Source of the DNA: Clostridium sp. CAG:343
Lineage (GTDB): Bacteria; Bacillota; Clostridia; TANB77; CAG-508
Direction of reading: 5' to 3'
Length of the DNA stretch: 6,659 nucleotides
Assembly (NCBI GenBank): GCA_000431335.1
Contig: FR888041.1
Location: 1 to 6,659, forward strand
The stretch's first letter is position 1. Each line of letters starts with the position of its first letter. Shown one piece after another: positions 1 through 5,849 of this stretch. The position numbers and the translations under genes were made by a program. Under the pieces are notes generated by a model. The model had not been told where the DNA came from and made no database searches. It saw only the letters and a list, made by a program, of their open reading frames with translations.

Positions 1-1
1 T

Positions 2-1564
2 AGTGGTGAGATAGATCCGAAAAATTATATAACATTACCATCTATAATAAATGTTAGAGATAAAGTAGGGACTGGAACAATAAGATTATCATCAAGTGCT
101 AGTGGATATACAATTTCTTATCAAAAAGTCGATATAACAAAAGCTGAATTAGATAGTATTTCAGCTAAATTTAAAGAAATAAATGAATATACAAAAACAA
201 GTAATGAAACTATAAAAGAAAAAGGAGATAACCTAACTAATTTAAAAAAAGAATATGAAAAATTAAATTCAAGTGGAACTGCAACAGAAGAACAGCTAAG
301 CGAAGCTAGAGAAAAATATAATACAGCTTATGCAGAATATAAACAATTTTATAACACGGTTAAAACTACTACTGAAACAAAACAAAAAGAGTATCTTGCT
401 ATGATACCAAGTTATACAAATTCTTGGAAAACTACAACAAATACCTCAAATAATGTAGAACTTGATTTTTCAAATTATACAGGTGTAGTATATTTTATAC
501 TGTGGGTAAAAATTGATAATGGCACAGATACATATTATGATTTTAATGGGTATTCTTCTGAAATAAAAGGAGAAACAACAGATGATAGTAGCAAAGGTGA
601 TTCGACAGATGGAGAGTGGACCGATTTTTCAAAAGCAAAATTTGAATTAAAAAAAGGTGGAATGTTTAAAGCAACAGTTCAAATATCTGGTGTTACACCA
701 AAAGAGGATAGAACATATTACTTATATATAACTTCTAACAACAGCAAACCAAATGTAAGTGGAGGTATATCTAATGATAAAATTACTTTAAATTACGACA
801 AAAATTCTAAAACATTTAAAGTATCAGAAATGAATAAAGTTGCTTATTATGTAGAATTGAATCAAGATTTATATGCATCTGTTGTTGAAAAAAGTGGATT
901 AACTTATAATGTTGTTACATATGGAAATAAACTAGAAAGATTTAGTGAAGCAAAATATAGTGATGCTTTTCATTCTTCACTTATGACATATAAATTAGAC
1001 CAAATTGTAACAACATTTACACATGATAGTAAAAACAATAGAAAAATCCAAATTAAAGTTGGAAAAATAACAGATCAATCTATTTTAACTAAAATAAAAA
1101 ATAAAGATTCTTCAGGATTTTCAGGGTTAATGACATATGCAAAATCCAATTCAGGAATCTATAATCAGACTTTAGATGCAGATAAAGATGATAATTATTC
1201 AATAGAATATAATGCTGGTGGTGCAAAAACAACTGGAAATAGCGTTATAGATTTAAAAGGCTTGGAGAATGGAGAATACTATTATTTATATATAAAAACT
1301 GATGACGAAAATGGAAAATATATATCAAATGAAGCTGTTACATTGGCTACTGCAAGTGTTATAAATAATGAAGAATGGTACATGTTTTTTTATGGCGATA
1401 ATGATTTTAAATGGGCAGACTTTGGAACTGTAAGTGGCGATAATACGATGGCATCAGGAATTTTACCAAAGACTGGTACTAGTTATATTATGATTACTAT
1501 TGCTGGCGTTGTAATAGCGGGAGGAATAGTAGCATATAAGAAATACAAAAAATATAATTTTTAA
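2..1564 (+). CDS. LPXTG-anchored surface protein, 5'-truncated by window edge
   Basis: The frame is open from base 2 to the stop at 1562-1564, giving 520 visible residues; an internal Met at 401 is not the start, because the frame continues upstream without a stop. Visible residues about 46-131 are Lys/Glu-rich with heptad-like spacing and probably form a coiled-coil stalk. After it come two beta-rich, Tyr/Asn/Asp-rich regions, each containing a YYLYI strand (visible residues 239-243 and 427-431), which suggests related modules. The C-terminus is a classic sortase substrate: LPKTG (488-492), a hydrophobic segment of about 20 residues, and a basic tail KKYKKYNF. In this family sortase cleaves between T and G and links the protein to peptidoglycan. 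It should therefore act outside the cell, as an adhesin or structural surface protein; the ligand cannot be read from sequence. No sortase gene is in the window. The signal peptide should lie to the left. Confidence 0.
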   Translation, partial: SGEIDPKNYITLPSIINVRDKVGTGTIRLSSSASGYTISYQKVDITKAELDSISAKFKEINEYTKTSNETIKEKGDNLTNLKKEYEKLNSSGTATEEQLSEAREKYNTAYAEYKQFYNTVKTTTETKQKEYLAMIPSYTNSWKTTTNTSNNVELDFSNYTGVVYFILWVKIDNGTDTYYDFNGYSSEIKGETTDDSSKGDSTDGEWTDFSKAKFELKKGGMFKATVQISGVTPKEDRTYYLYITSNNSKPNVSGGISNDKITLNYDKNSKTFKVSEMNKVAYYVELNQDLYASVVEKSGLTYNVVTYGNKLERFSEAKYSDAFHSSLMTYKLDQIVTTFTHDSKNNRKIQIKVGKITDQSILTKIKNKDSSGFSGLMTYAKSNSGIYNQTLDADKDDNYSIEYNAGGAKTTGNSVIDLKGLENGEYYYLYIKTDDENGKYISNEAVTLATASVINNEEWYMFFYGDNDFKWADFGTVSGDNTMASGILPKTGTSYIMITIAGVVIAGGIVAYKKYKKYNF

Positions 1565-1619
1565 TGACGGAGTTTATAATACATTACTAATAATATATTA
1601 ATAAAAAGCAAGAAATAGT

Positions 1620-1641
1620 TTTAAATGTATTGACATTTAAA
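1620..1641. repeat. 9-bp perfect inverted repeat over a promoter
   Basis: TTTAAATGT (1620-1628) and ACATTTAAA (1633-1641) are exact reverse complements separated by ATTG. The right arm overlaps the TTGACA -35 hexamer at 1630-1635. Its position suggests an operator for a dimeric regulator, but it could also be a weak AT-only hairpin downstream of the surface-protein gene. No T-run follows, so a terminator role is less likely. AT-rich composition makes chance palindromes common, though nine perfect pairs placed exactly on a consensus -35 box is notable. Confidence 0.
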
Positions 1642-1659
1642 GATATGTTTAATTAAAAT
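1630..1659 (+). promoter_or_regulatory. Sigma-A type promoter upstream of the prepilin-like remnant
   Basis: A perfect -35 box TTGACA (1630-1635) is followed after 18 bases by TAAAAT (1654-1659), five of six matches to TATAAT. A start site near 1666 would give a leader of roughly 47 nt before the ATG at 1713, which has GGGAG at 1699-1703 as ribosome binding site. As no terminator is visible before 2023, this promoter may now also feed the phosphofructokinase gene. The call rests on consensus matching alone. Confidence 0.
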
Positions 1660-1712
1660 GTAAGTGGAAGAAATTCATATAAAAAGTTAAACAAAAAAGG
1701 GAGAATATTTTT

Positions 1713-1936
1713 ATGAAGAACGAAAGAAACACAAAACAATTAATAAAAACAAGTAATGGTATTACATTAATAGCATTAGTAATAACAACAGTGGTAGCAC
1801 TTTGTACTATTCTAATGGCTATGAGGGTGAAAGCGGCTACGACAGCGGTAGCTATGGAGTGCGTCCTGTAGTTTCTCTAAAATCTGATGTCTCATTAGAG
1901 TGGAATGAAACAGCAAAAGAATGGAAAATAAAATAA
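1713..1936 (+). pseudogene. Collapsed prepilin-like gene: N-terminal signal and C-terminal tail out of frame
   Basis: From the ATG at 1713 (RBS GGGAG, 9-nt spacing) the frame reads a basic leader, then NGITLIALVITTVVAL. This resembles class III/type IV prepilin signals, with G before the cleavage point but Ala where Glu5 is usual. The frame stops at 1869-1871 after 52 residues, and the last ~20 look like out-of-frame noise. In the -1 frame, bases ~1799-1936 read TLYYSNGYEGES, then SYGVRPVVSL and a short tail ending in WKIK and a TAA stop. From memory, Clostridia carry proteins that begin with ITLIALVIT-type signals and end in GVRPVVSLKSD, so both ends appear to belong to one family, with the middle deleted and a frameshift at the junction. 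The intact relative would be a secreted or pilin-like surface protein. Alternatives are a sequencing error plus a genuinely tiny protein, or a silent recombination cassette. Bases 1817-1868 are 31/52 G+C, far above the surroundings. Confidence 0.
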
Positions 1937-1967
1937 TGACCACTATGTATGAAAAAGAAGAAAAAAC

Positions 1968-1999
1968 TTTCCCAGTGTGGCTTTATGTCACACAGGAAA
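1968..1999 (+). promoter_or_regulatory. Hairpin in the phosphofructokinase leader
   Basis: GTGTGGC (1975-1981) pairs with GTCACAC (1987-1993), using one G-U pair, around a five-base loop TTTAT. After a small internal loop (CA opposite A), TTTCC (1968-1972) pairs with GGAAA (1995-1999). It ends about 10 nt before the ribosome binding site at 2010-2018. No T-run follows on this strand, so it is not a + strand terminator. It may stabilise the mRNA 5' end or modulate translation; no known riboswitch family is recognised. Confidence 0.
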
Positions 2000-2009
2000 A
2001 ATTAAAAAT

Positions 2010-2018
2010 GGAGGAAGG
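2010..2018 (+). promoter_or_regulatory. Ribosome binding site fixing the phosphofructokinase start
   Basis: GGAGGAAGG lies just before the ATG at 2023, with 8 nt between GGAGG and the start. The frame is open upstream to 1921, but no comparable site precedes ATG 1921 or 1936, and those codons overlap the remnant gene and the leader hairpin. The protein starting at 2023 begins MLKKVGILANGGD, exactly where the family normally starts. Confidence 0.
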
Positions 2019-2022
2019 AACT

Positions 2023-3168
2023 ATGTTAAAAAAAGTAGGAATATTAGCAAATGGAGGAGACGTATCAGGATTTAATGCAGTTATTAGAGCAATTGTAAAA
2101 ACAGCAGAAAATCATGGAGTAGAATGTTATGGAATAGTAGATGGATATAATGGATTACTAAAAAAAGACTTTGAAAAATTAAGTACAGCAGCCAATGGAG
2201 AAGCAGTAGGAATTTTACCAAAAGGTGGTTCTATTATAGGTTCATCAACAAATGCAAACATATTTAATTATAAAATAGTAAATGAAGATGGAAGTGTAGA
2301 ATACAAAGATTTATCAGAACAAGCAATAGAAAATATTAAAGAATTTGGATTTGATTGTATCTTTACTTTAGGAGGAGATGGAACACAAAAATCTGCAAGA
2401 GATTTTTCAACAAAAGGAGTAAATATTATAGGAGTGCCAAAAACAATTGACAATGACGTAGCTTGTACAGAAATTACATTTGGTTACAATACAGCTGTAT
2501 CTGTTGCTATGGAAGCATTAGATAGATTACATACAACAGGAGAAACACATCATAGAATTATGGTGCTAGAAGTTATGGGAAGATATGCTGGATGGATAGC
2601 ATTAGAATCAGCAATAGCAGGAGGAGCAGATGTTGCACTAATTCCAGAGATACCATATGATATTAATAAAGTAGCAACTAAAATTGAAAATAGAAAGAAA
2701 AGAGGAAAAAACTTCAGTATAGTAGTTGTAGCCGAAGGAGCTAAACCAAAAGATGGAGAAATGGTAGTACAAAATATACGTAATAATGGAGCAGGAGTTG
2801 ACAATACAAAATTAGGTGGAGTTGGACAAGTTGTTGCAAAACAATTAGAAGAATTAACTGGATTAGAAGCAAGAAACACAACACTAGGATATATGCAAAG
2901 AGGAGGAACACCAACAGCTTTTGATAGAGTACTATCAACAAAATATGGTTCAAAAGCAATGGAACTTGCATTAGAAGGAAAATTTGGAACTTTGGTAGTA
3001 ATTAAAAATGGAAAATTAGATTCAGCATCTTTAGAAGATGTAGTTGGAAACAATACAAAAATTGGAGCAGTGTCTGGAAATACTGCAGAAAGTAATCTAA
3101 GAAAAGTTACTATGGATGACGATTTAGTAAAAGCAGCTAGAGATATAGGTATTAACTTAGGTGATTAA
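2023..3168 (+). CDS. pfkA: 6-phosphofructokinase (probably ATP-dependent, long clade)
   Basis: The 381-residue cytosolic enzyme phosphorylates fructose 6-phosphate to fructose 1,6-bisphosphate, the committed step of glycolysis. Family motifs appear in order: GGDVSGFN nucleotide-binding loop (11-18), GGDGTQ (117-122), PKTIDND with the catalytic base Asp143 (139-145), MGRYAGW substrate loop (185-191), PE with Glu209 (208-209), and YMQRGGTP (290-297). The residue equivalent to E. coli Gly104 is Gly120, the state linked to ATP use; pyrophosphate enzymes carry Asp there. The equivalent of E. coli Gly124 is Lys140, the state common in PPi-dependent enzymes but also found with Gly in plant and trypanosome ATP enzymes. 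ATP is therefore favoured but PPi is not excluded. It is about 60 residues longer than E. coli PfkA (~320), with extra sequence near 80-100 and at the C-terminus, so bacterial-type allostery should not be assumed. It begins a probable four-gene run; the next start is 55 nt downstream. Confidence 0.
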   Translation: MLKKVGILANGGDVSGFNAVIRAIVKTAENHGVECYGIVDGYNGLLKKDFEKLSTAANGEAVGILPKGGSIIGSSTNANIFNYKIVNEDGSVEYKDLSEQAIENIKEFGFDCIFTLGGDGTQKSARDFSTKGVNIIGVPKTIDNDVACTEITFGYNTAVSVAMEALDRLHTTGETHHRIMVLEVMGRYAGWIALESAIAGGADVALIPEIPYDINKVATKIENRKKRGKNFSIVVVAEGAKPKDGEMVVQNIRNNGAGVDNTKLGGVGQVVAKQLEELTGLEARNTTLGYMQRGGTPTAFDRVLSTKYGSKAMELALEGKFGTLVVIKNGKLDSASLEDVVGNNTKIGAVSGNTAESNLRKVTMDDDLVKAARDIGINLGD

Positions 3169-3223
3169 TTTTGATAGTAATAATAAATACTATAAATAAT
3201 AATATAATATTAGGAGGATTAAC

Positions 3224-3901
3224 ATGGAAGAAAAAGAAGAAAAGAAAGTAAACACAGAAGAATTGAAAAGTGAGGCATCAACTACAGTAAATCAAGTAAA
3301 AGATACAATTAAAAATGTAGATATCAAAAAAGATAGCATTGAAACAAAAGGATTTATAGCTGAATTATTCAAAGACCCATTAGGAAAAATAAAAGAAATA
3401 GTAGATAAAGAAAATAACCAATATTTTAAATATGCAATTATTATATTAGTTATATGGGTAGTAGCTGAATTAATTAGCAGATGTTTTTCAGTAGGGCCAA
3501 TATGGGGATTATCAAGTTTAGGAAGCAGTCTAATGTCTGTTATAAAAGCAACAATAGCACCTATATGCAGTATATTAGTAATGTCTATTATTGTCTTAGT
3601 TATGAATTCTAAAAATAAAAAATCATTAACGACAATAATTACAACAGTAACAACAGCTAATATACCACTTGTAATTGCATCAGTTGTAAGTATATTAACA
3701 ATATTTGGTTCATCAATATCTACAATAACAATACCATTTACAAGATTATGTAGTGCGGTATCAATTGTATTAATGTACTTTACATTAAAATCAATATTTG
3801 GAGAAGAAAAAAATTCTGAATTTATTAAAAAGTTTGCATTAGTAGAGTTAGTATATTATATCGCATATATTGTTTTTTCTTTATTAAATATTTATATTTA
3901 G
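3224..3901 (+). CDS. Multi-pass membrane protein, YIP1-like
   Basis: The 225-residue protein starts at an ATG with AGGAGG (3212-3217) six bases upstream. The first ~65 residues are highly charged, Lys/Glu-rich and probably cytoplasmic. Five hydrophobic segments follow, near residues 68-86, 104-128, 143-163, 173-193 and 203-223. A DPLGKIKEI stretch just before the first membrane segment, followed by a bundle of polar-flecked helices, is reminiscent of YIP1-family proteins common in Firmicutes. That is pattern recall, not a domain search. No catalytic motif or transporter signature is visible. It sits 55 nt after phosphofructokinase and 36 nt before the membrane-anchored protein at 3938, so it is probably co-transcribed and may work with that neighbour at the membrane. 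Function is unknown. Confidence 0.
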   Translation: MEEKEEKKVNTEELKSEASTTVNQVKDTIKNVDIKKDSIETKGFIAELFKDPLGKIKEIVDKENNQYFKYAIIILVIWVVAELISRCFSVGPIWGLSSLGSSLMSVIKATIAPICSILVMSIIVLVMNSKNKKSLTTIITTVTTANIPLVIASVVSILTIFGSSISTITIPFTRLCSAVSIVLMYFTLKSIFGEEKNSEFIKKFALVELVYYIAYIVFSLLNIYI

Positions 3902-3924
3902 AGGATAACTATAATAAAAAACAA

Positions 3925-3930
3925 AGGAGG
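3925..3930 (+). promoter_or_regulatory. AGGAGG ribosome binding site supporting a GTG start
   Basis: AGGAGG lies seven bases before GTG at 3938. No in-frame ATG precedes a credible N-terminus, so the near-perfect spacing fixes GTG as initiator and keeps the basic N-region of the signal/anchor segment intact. Confidence 0.
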
Positions 3931-3937
3931 AATAATT

Positions 3938-4600
3938 GTGTCAGAAACAAAAGCTACAAATAAGCAAAAGAAAAAAATACTAATAATTTTAATTGTAATT
4001 ATCTTGATAATAGCATGTTGCGGAGGAATAGCGCTATATATGACTCAAACAGATACAAAAAATGAAAATTATTTTGGAGTTCAAAAATTATATGAAGAAC
4101 TAAAATCTAAAGAATCGTATAGTTTTATAACAACATTAGATAATAACAATAAAATGTATTATGCAAAACAACAAAATAAAGCATATATAGAAACTATATA
4201 TGATGGCTCAGAATCTAAATTTATTATAAAAGATGGTAATTCTTATTTAATGATGGACGATTCAAAAACTTATTATACATATAAAAATAATGAAATAGAC
4301 CTTAATAAAATAGAATCGAGTTTAGAAGAAATAAAAGATACGGAGTATGAAAAGGGAAAAGAAAAAATTGAGAATAAAACATATACATATGAAGAATATA
4401 ATACAGTAACAAAATTCGTTATGATGGACAATTCAGAAAATGAAGGACAAGAGATAAAAACTAAATTTTATTTTGATGGTAATAAATTAGAATATATAAA
4501 AACAATTGTTGGAAATAAACAAGAGTTATTAAAAGTAGATATTTCAGACGATGTAGATAATAATTTGTTTGAAATACCATCTGAATATAAAGAAATGTAA
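3938..4600 (+). CDS. Extracytoplasmic membrane-anchored protein or lipoprotein of unknown function
   Basis: The 220-residue protein initiates at GTG. A basic N-region (residues 5-13, KATNKQKKK) precedes a hydrophobic segment at ~14-35. Within it, IIAC at 24-27 fits a relaxed lipobox, so it could be a lipoprotein cleaved before Cys27; if not, the segment is an uncleaved anchor. The rest is hydrophilic, Lys/Glu/Asn/Tyr-rich and predicted outside the cell. Its short alternating strands (e.g. KMYYAK, KFIIKDG, SYLMMDD, KFYFDGNKLEYI) and the ending LFEIPSEYKEM resemble LolA-like or outer-membrane-lipoprotein-sorting-like folds that Firmicutes use in secreted lipoproteins. The fold call is inference from strand pattern. 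It follows the YIP1-like gene by 36 nt and precedes the alcohol dehydrogenase by 22 nt, so it is likely in the same transcript. No enzyme motif is seen. Confidence 0.
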   Translation: MSETKATNKQKKKILIILIVIILIIACCGGIALYMTQTDTKNENYFGVQKLYEELKSKESYSFITTLDNNNKMYYAKQQNKAYIETIYDGSESKFIIKDGNSYLMMDDSKTYYTYKNNEIDLNKIESSLEEIKDTEYEKGKEKIENKTYTYEEYNTVTKFVMMDNSENEGQEIKTKFYFDGNKLEYIKTIVGNKQELLKVDISDDVDNNLFEIPSEYKEM

Positions 4601-4608
4601 AAAAACGA

Positions 4609-4614
4609 AGGAGG
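4609..4614 (+). promoter_or_regulatory. AGGAGG ribosome binding site fixing the alcohol dehydrogenase start
   Basis: AGGAGG is eight bases before ATG 4623. The frame is open back to an ATG at 4569, but that would overlap the preceding gene, has no comparable site, and adds a Lys-rich extension absent from the family. The start at 4623 gives an N-terminus that aligns with FucO from memory. Confidence 0.
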
Positions 4615-4622
4615 AAAATAAT

Positions 4623-5777
4623 ATGTCAGTAAGGTTTATGTTAAATGAAACATCATATTTTGGAAAGGGTGCAAGAGAAGAACTTGCAGGAGAAATTAAT
4701 AAGAGAGGATTTAAAAAGGTATTTTTAGTAAGTGATAAATCATTGGTAGATGCTGGAGTAACAGCAAAAATAGAAACAGTTTTAAAACATGCAAATATAA
4801 AATATGATTTATATGATGAGATTAAACCAAATCCAACAATAAAAAATGTAACAGATGGAGTAGAAGCTTGCAAAAAATCAAAAGCAGACGTAATTGTTGC
4901 AGTAGGTGGAGGGTCAAGTATGGATACTGCAAAAGGTATTTCTATAGTTATGACAAATCCAGAAAGAAGTGATATAAAATCTTTAAATGGATTATCAAAC
5001 ACTGTAAATAGAGGAATGCCTGTAATAGCACTTCCAACAACAGCAGGTACAGCAGCAGAAGTTACAATTAATTATGTAATAACAGACGAAGAAGCAGAAG
5101 TAAAAATGGTTTGTGTAGATCCAAATGACATTCCTATTCTTGCAATTATTGATTCTGAATTAATGGCTTCTATGCCAAAAGGATTAGCAGCAGCAACAGG
5201 TATGGATGCCTTAACACATGCTATAGAAGGATATATAACAAAAGCACATAATGATATGTCAGACATGTTTCATATGAAAGCAATTAAAATGATATTTAAA
5301 TATTTACCAGCAGCAGTTAATGAAAAAAATCCAGAAGCTATTGAAAAAATGGGAATGGCTCAATATATTGCTGGAATGGGATTTAGTAATGTAGGACTTG
5401 GAATTGTTCATTCAATGGCTCATCAACTTGGAGCTGTTTATGATACACCACATGGAATAGCTAATGCAATGCTTCTTCCTATAGTTATGAGATTTAATGG
5501 TGAAGTTTGTGCAGACAGATTTAGAGAAATTCTAGTTAATATTGGTAGACCAGATGCGGAACATTTAAATGATCAAGATGTAATAAATACATTTGTATGG
5601 ATGATTTCAGAATTAAGTAAATCAGTAGGAATTACAACTACTATAAAAGATTATGGAGCAAAAGAAGAAGACTTTGAAATGCTTGCTGATAAAGCAATGA
5701 ATGACCCTTGCAAACCAGGAAATCCAAGAGAAGTTTCAAAAGAAGAATTTATAGAATTATATAGAAAAGCTATGTAG
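4623..5777 (+). CDS. fucO: Iron-dependent alcohol dehydrogenase, lactaldehyde/1,2-propanediol oxidoreductase-like
   Basis: The 384-residue protein has the length of group III iron alcohol dehydrogenases (E. coli FucO is ~382). It contains the dinucleotide-binding GGGSSMDTAK (95-104), PTTAGTAAEVT (138-148) and the metal site. Ligands by family comparison are Asp195 and His199 (MDALTHAIEGYIT), His263 (IVHSMAH) and His277 (TPHGIANA). Long blocks such as TAAEVTINYVITDEE and AGMGFSNVGLG match FucO as I recall it, which supports a lactaldehyde/propanediol-type enzyme over butanol dehydrogenases. One difference is AHQLGAVYDTPHG, with Gln where FucO has Pro. The likely reaction is NAD(H)-linked reduction of a short aldehyde (lactaldehyde to 1,2-propanediol, or another aldehyde to alcohol), regenerating NAD+ in anaerobic fermentation. 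No fucose or rhamnose gene is near, so the physiological substrate is uncertain. It is the last gene of the probable run; no terminator hairpin is evident before the valS promoter. Confidence 0.
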   Translation: MSVRFMLNETSYFGKGAREELAGEINKRGFKKVFLVSDKSLVDAGVTAKIETVLKHANIKYDLYDEIKPNPTIKNVTDGVEACKKSKADVIVAVGGGSSMDTAKGISIVMTNPERSDIKSLNGLSNTVNRGMPVIALPTTAGTAAEVTINYVITDEEAEVKMVCVDPNDIPILAIIDSELMASMPKGLAAATGMDALTHAIEGYITKAHNDMSDMFHMKAIKMIFKYLPAAVNEKNPEAIEKMGMAQYIAGMGFSNVGLGIVHSMAHQLGAVYDTPHGIANAMLLPIVMRFNGEVCADRFREILVNIGRPDAEHLNDQDVINTFVWMISELSKSVGITTTIKDYGAKEEDFEMLADKAMNDPCKPGNPREVSKEEFIELYRKAM

Positions 5778-5801
5778 AGATAAAAATTAAATGTAAAAGA
5801 C

Positions 5802-5830
5802 TTGTAATTTTATAAAATTTGTGTAATAAT
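5802..5830 (+). promoter_or_regulatory. Extended -10 promoter for the valS T-box leader
   Basis: TTGTAA (5802-5807) and AATAAT (5825-5830, five of six matches to TATAAT) are 17 bases apart. TG at 5822-5823 followed by one base makes an extended -10 element. A start near 5837 falls just before the T-box stem I. The spacer contains a 14-bp AT-only palindrome, AATTTTATAAAATT (5806-5819). Confidence 0.
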
Positions 5831-5849
5831 ATAAACATAAAATTAAGAA

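Noticed and set aside
1713..1936. Programmed -1 frameshift joining the prepilin signal and the GVRPVVSL tail
   Set aside because: The -1 frame is open from 1757, so it is formally possible, but no slippery heptamer in the right phase was seen and the product would lack any body domain.
1968..1999. Hairpin read as a minus-strand terminator
   Set aside because: On the minus strand it is followed by a T-rich run, but there is no minus-strand gene for it to terminate.
2550..3053. Open reading frame of 167 codons on the minus strand
   Set aside because: It lies entirely antisense to phosphofructokinase motifs, has no ribosome binding site, and reads as low-complexity Ser/Pro/Phe typical of the complement of AT-rich coding sequence.
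3203..3208. Perfect TATAAT before the YIP1-like gene
   Set aside because: A start site from it would fall at or inside the ribosome binding site at 3212-3217, and no suitable -35 box is at 17 bases; it is probably AT-rich chance.
4544..5002. Open reading frame of 152 codons on the minus strand
   Set aside because: It is antisense to the alcohol dehydrogenase and the end of the preceding gene, and shows no start signal or recognisable domain.
4623..5777. Fucose/rhamnose utilisation operon
   Set aside because: Only the FucO-like enzyme is present; no isomerase, kinase, aldolase or sugar transporter lies nearby, so the gene is more likely a general fermentative reductase.
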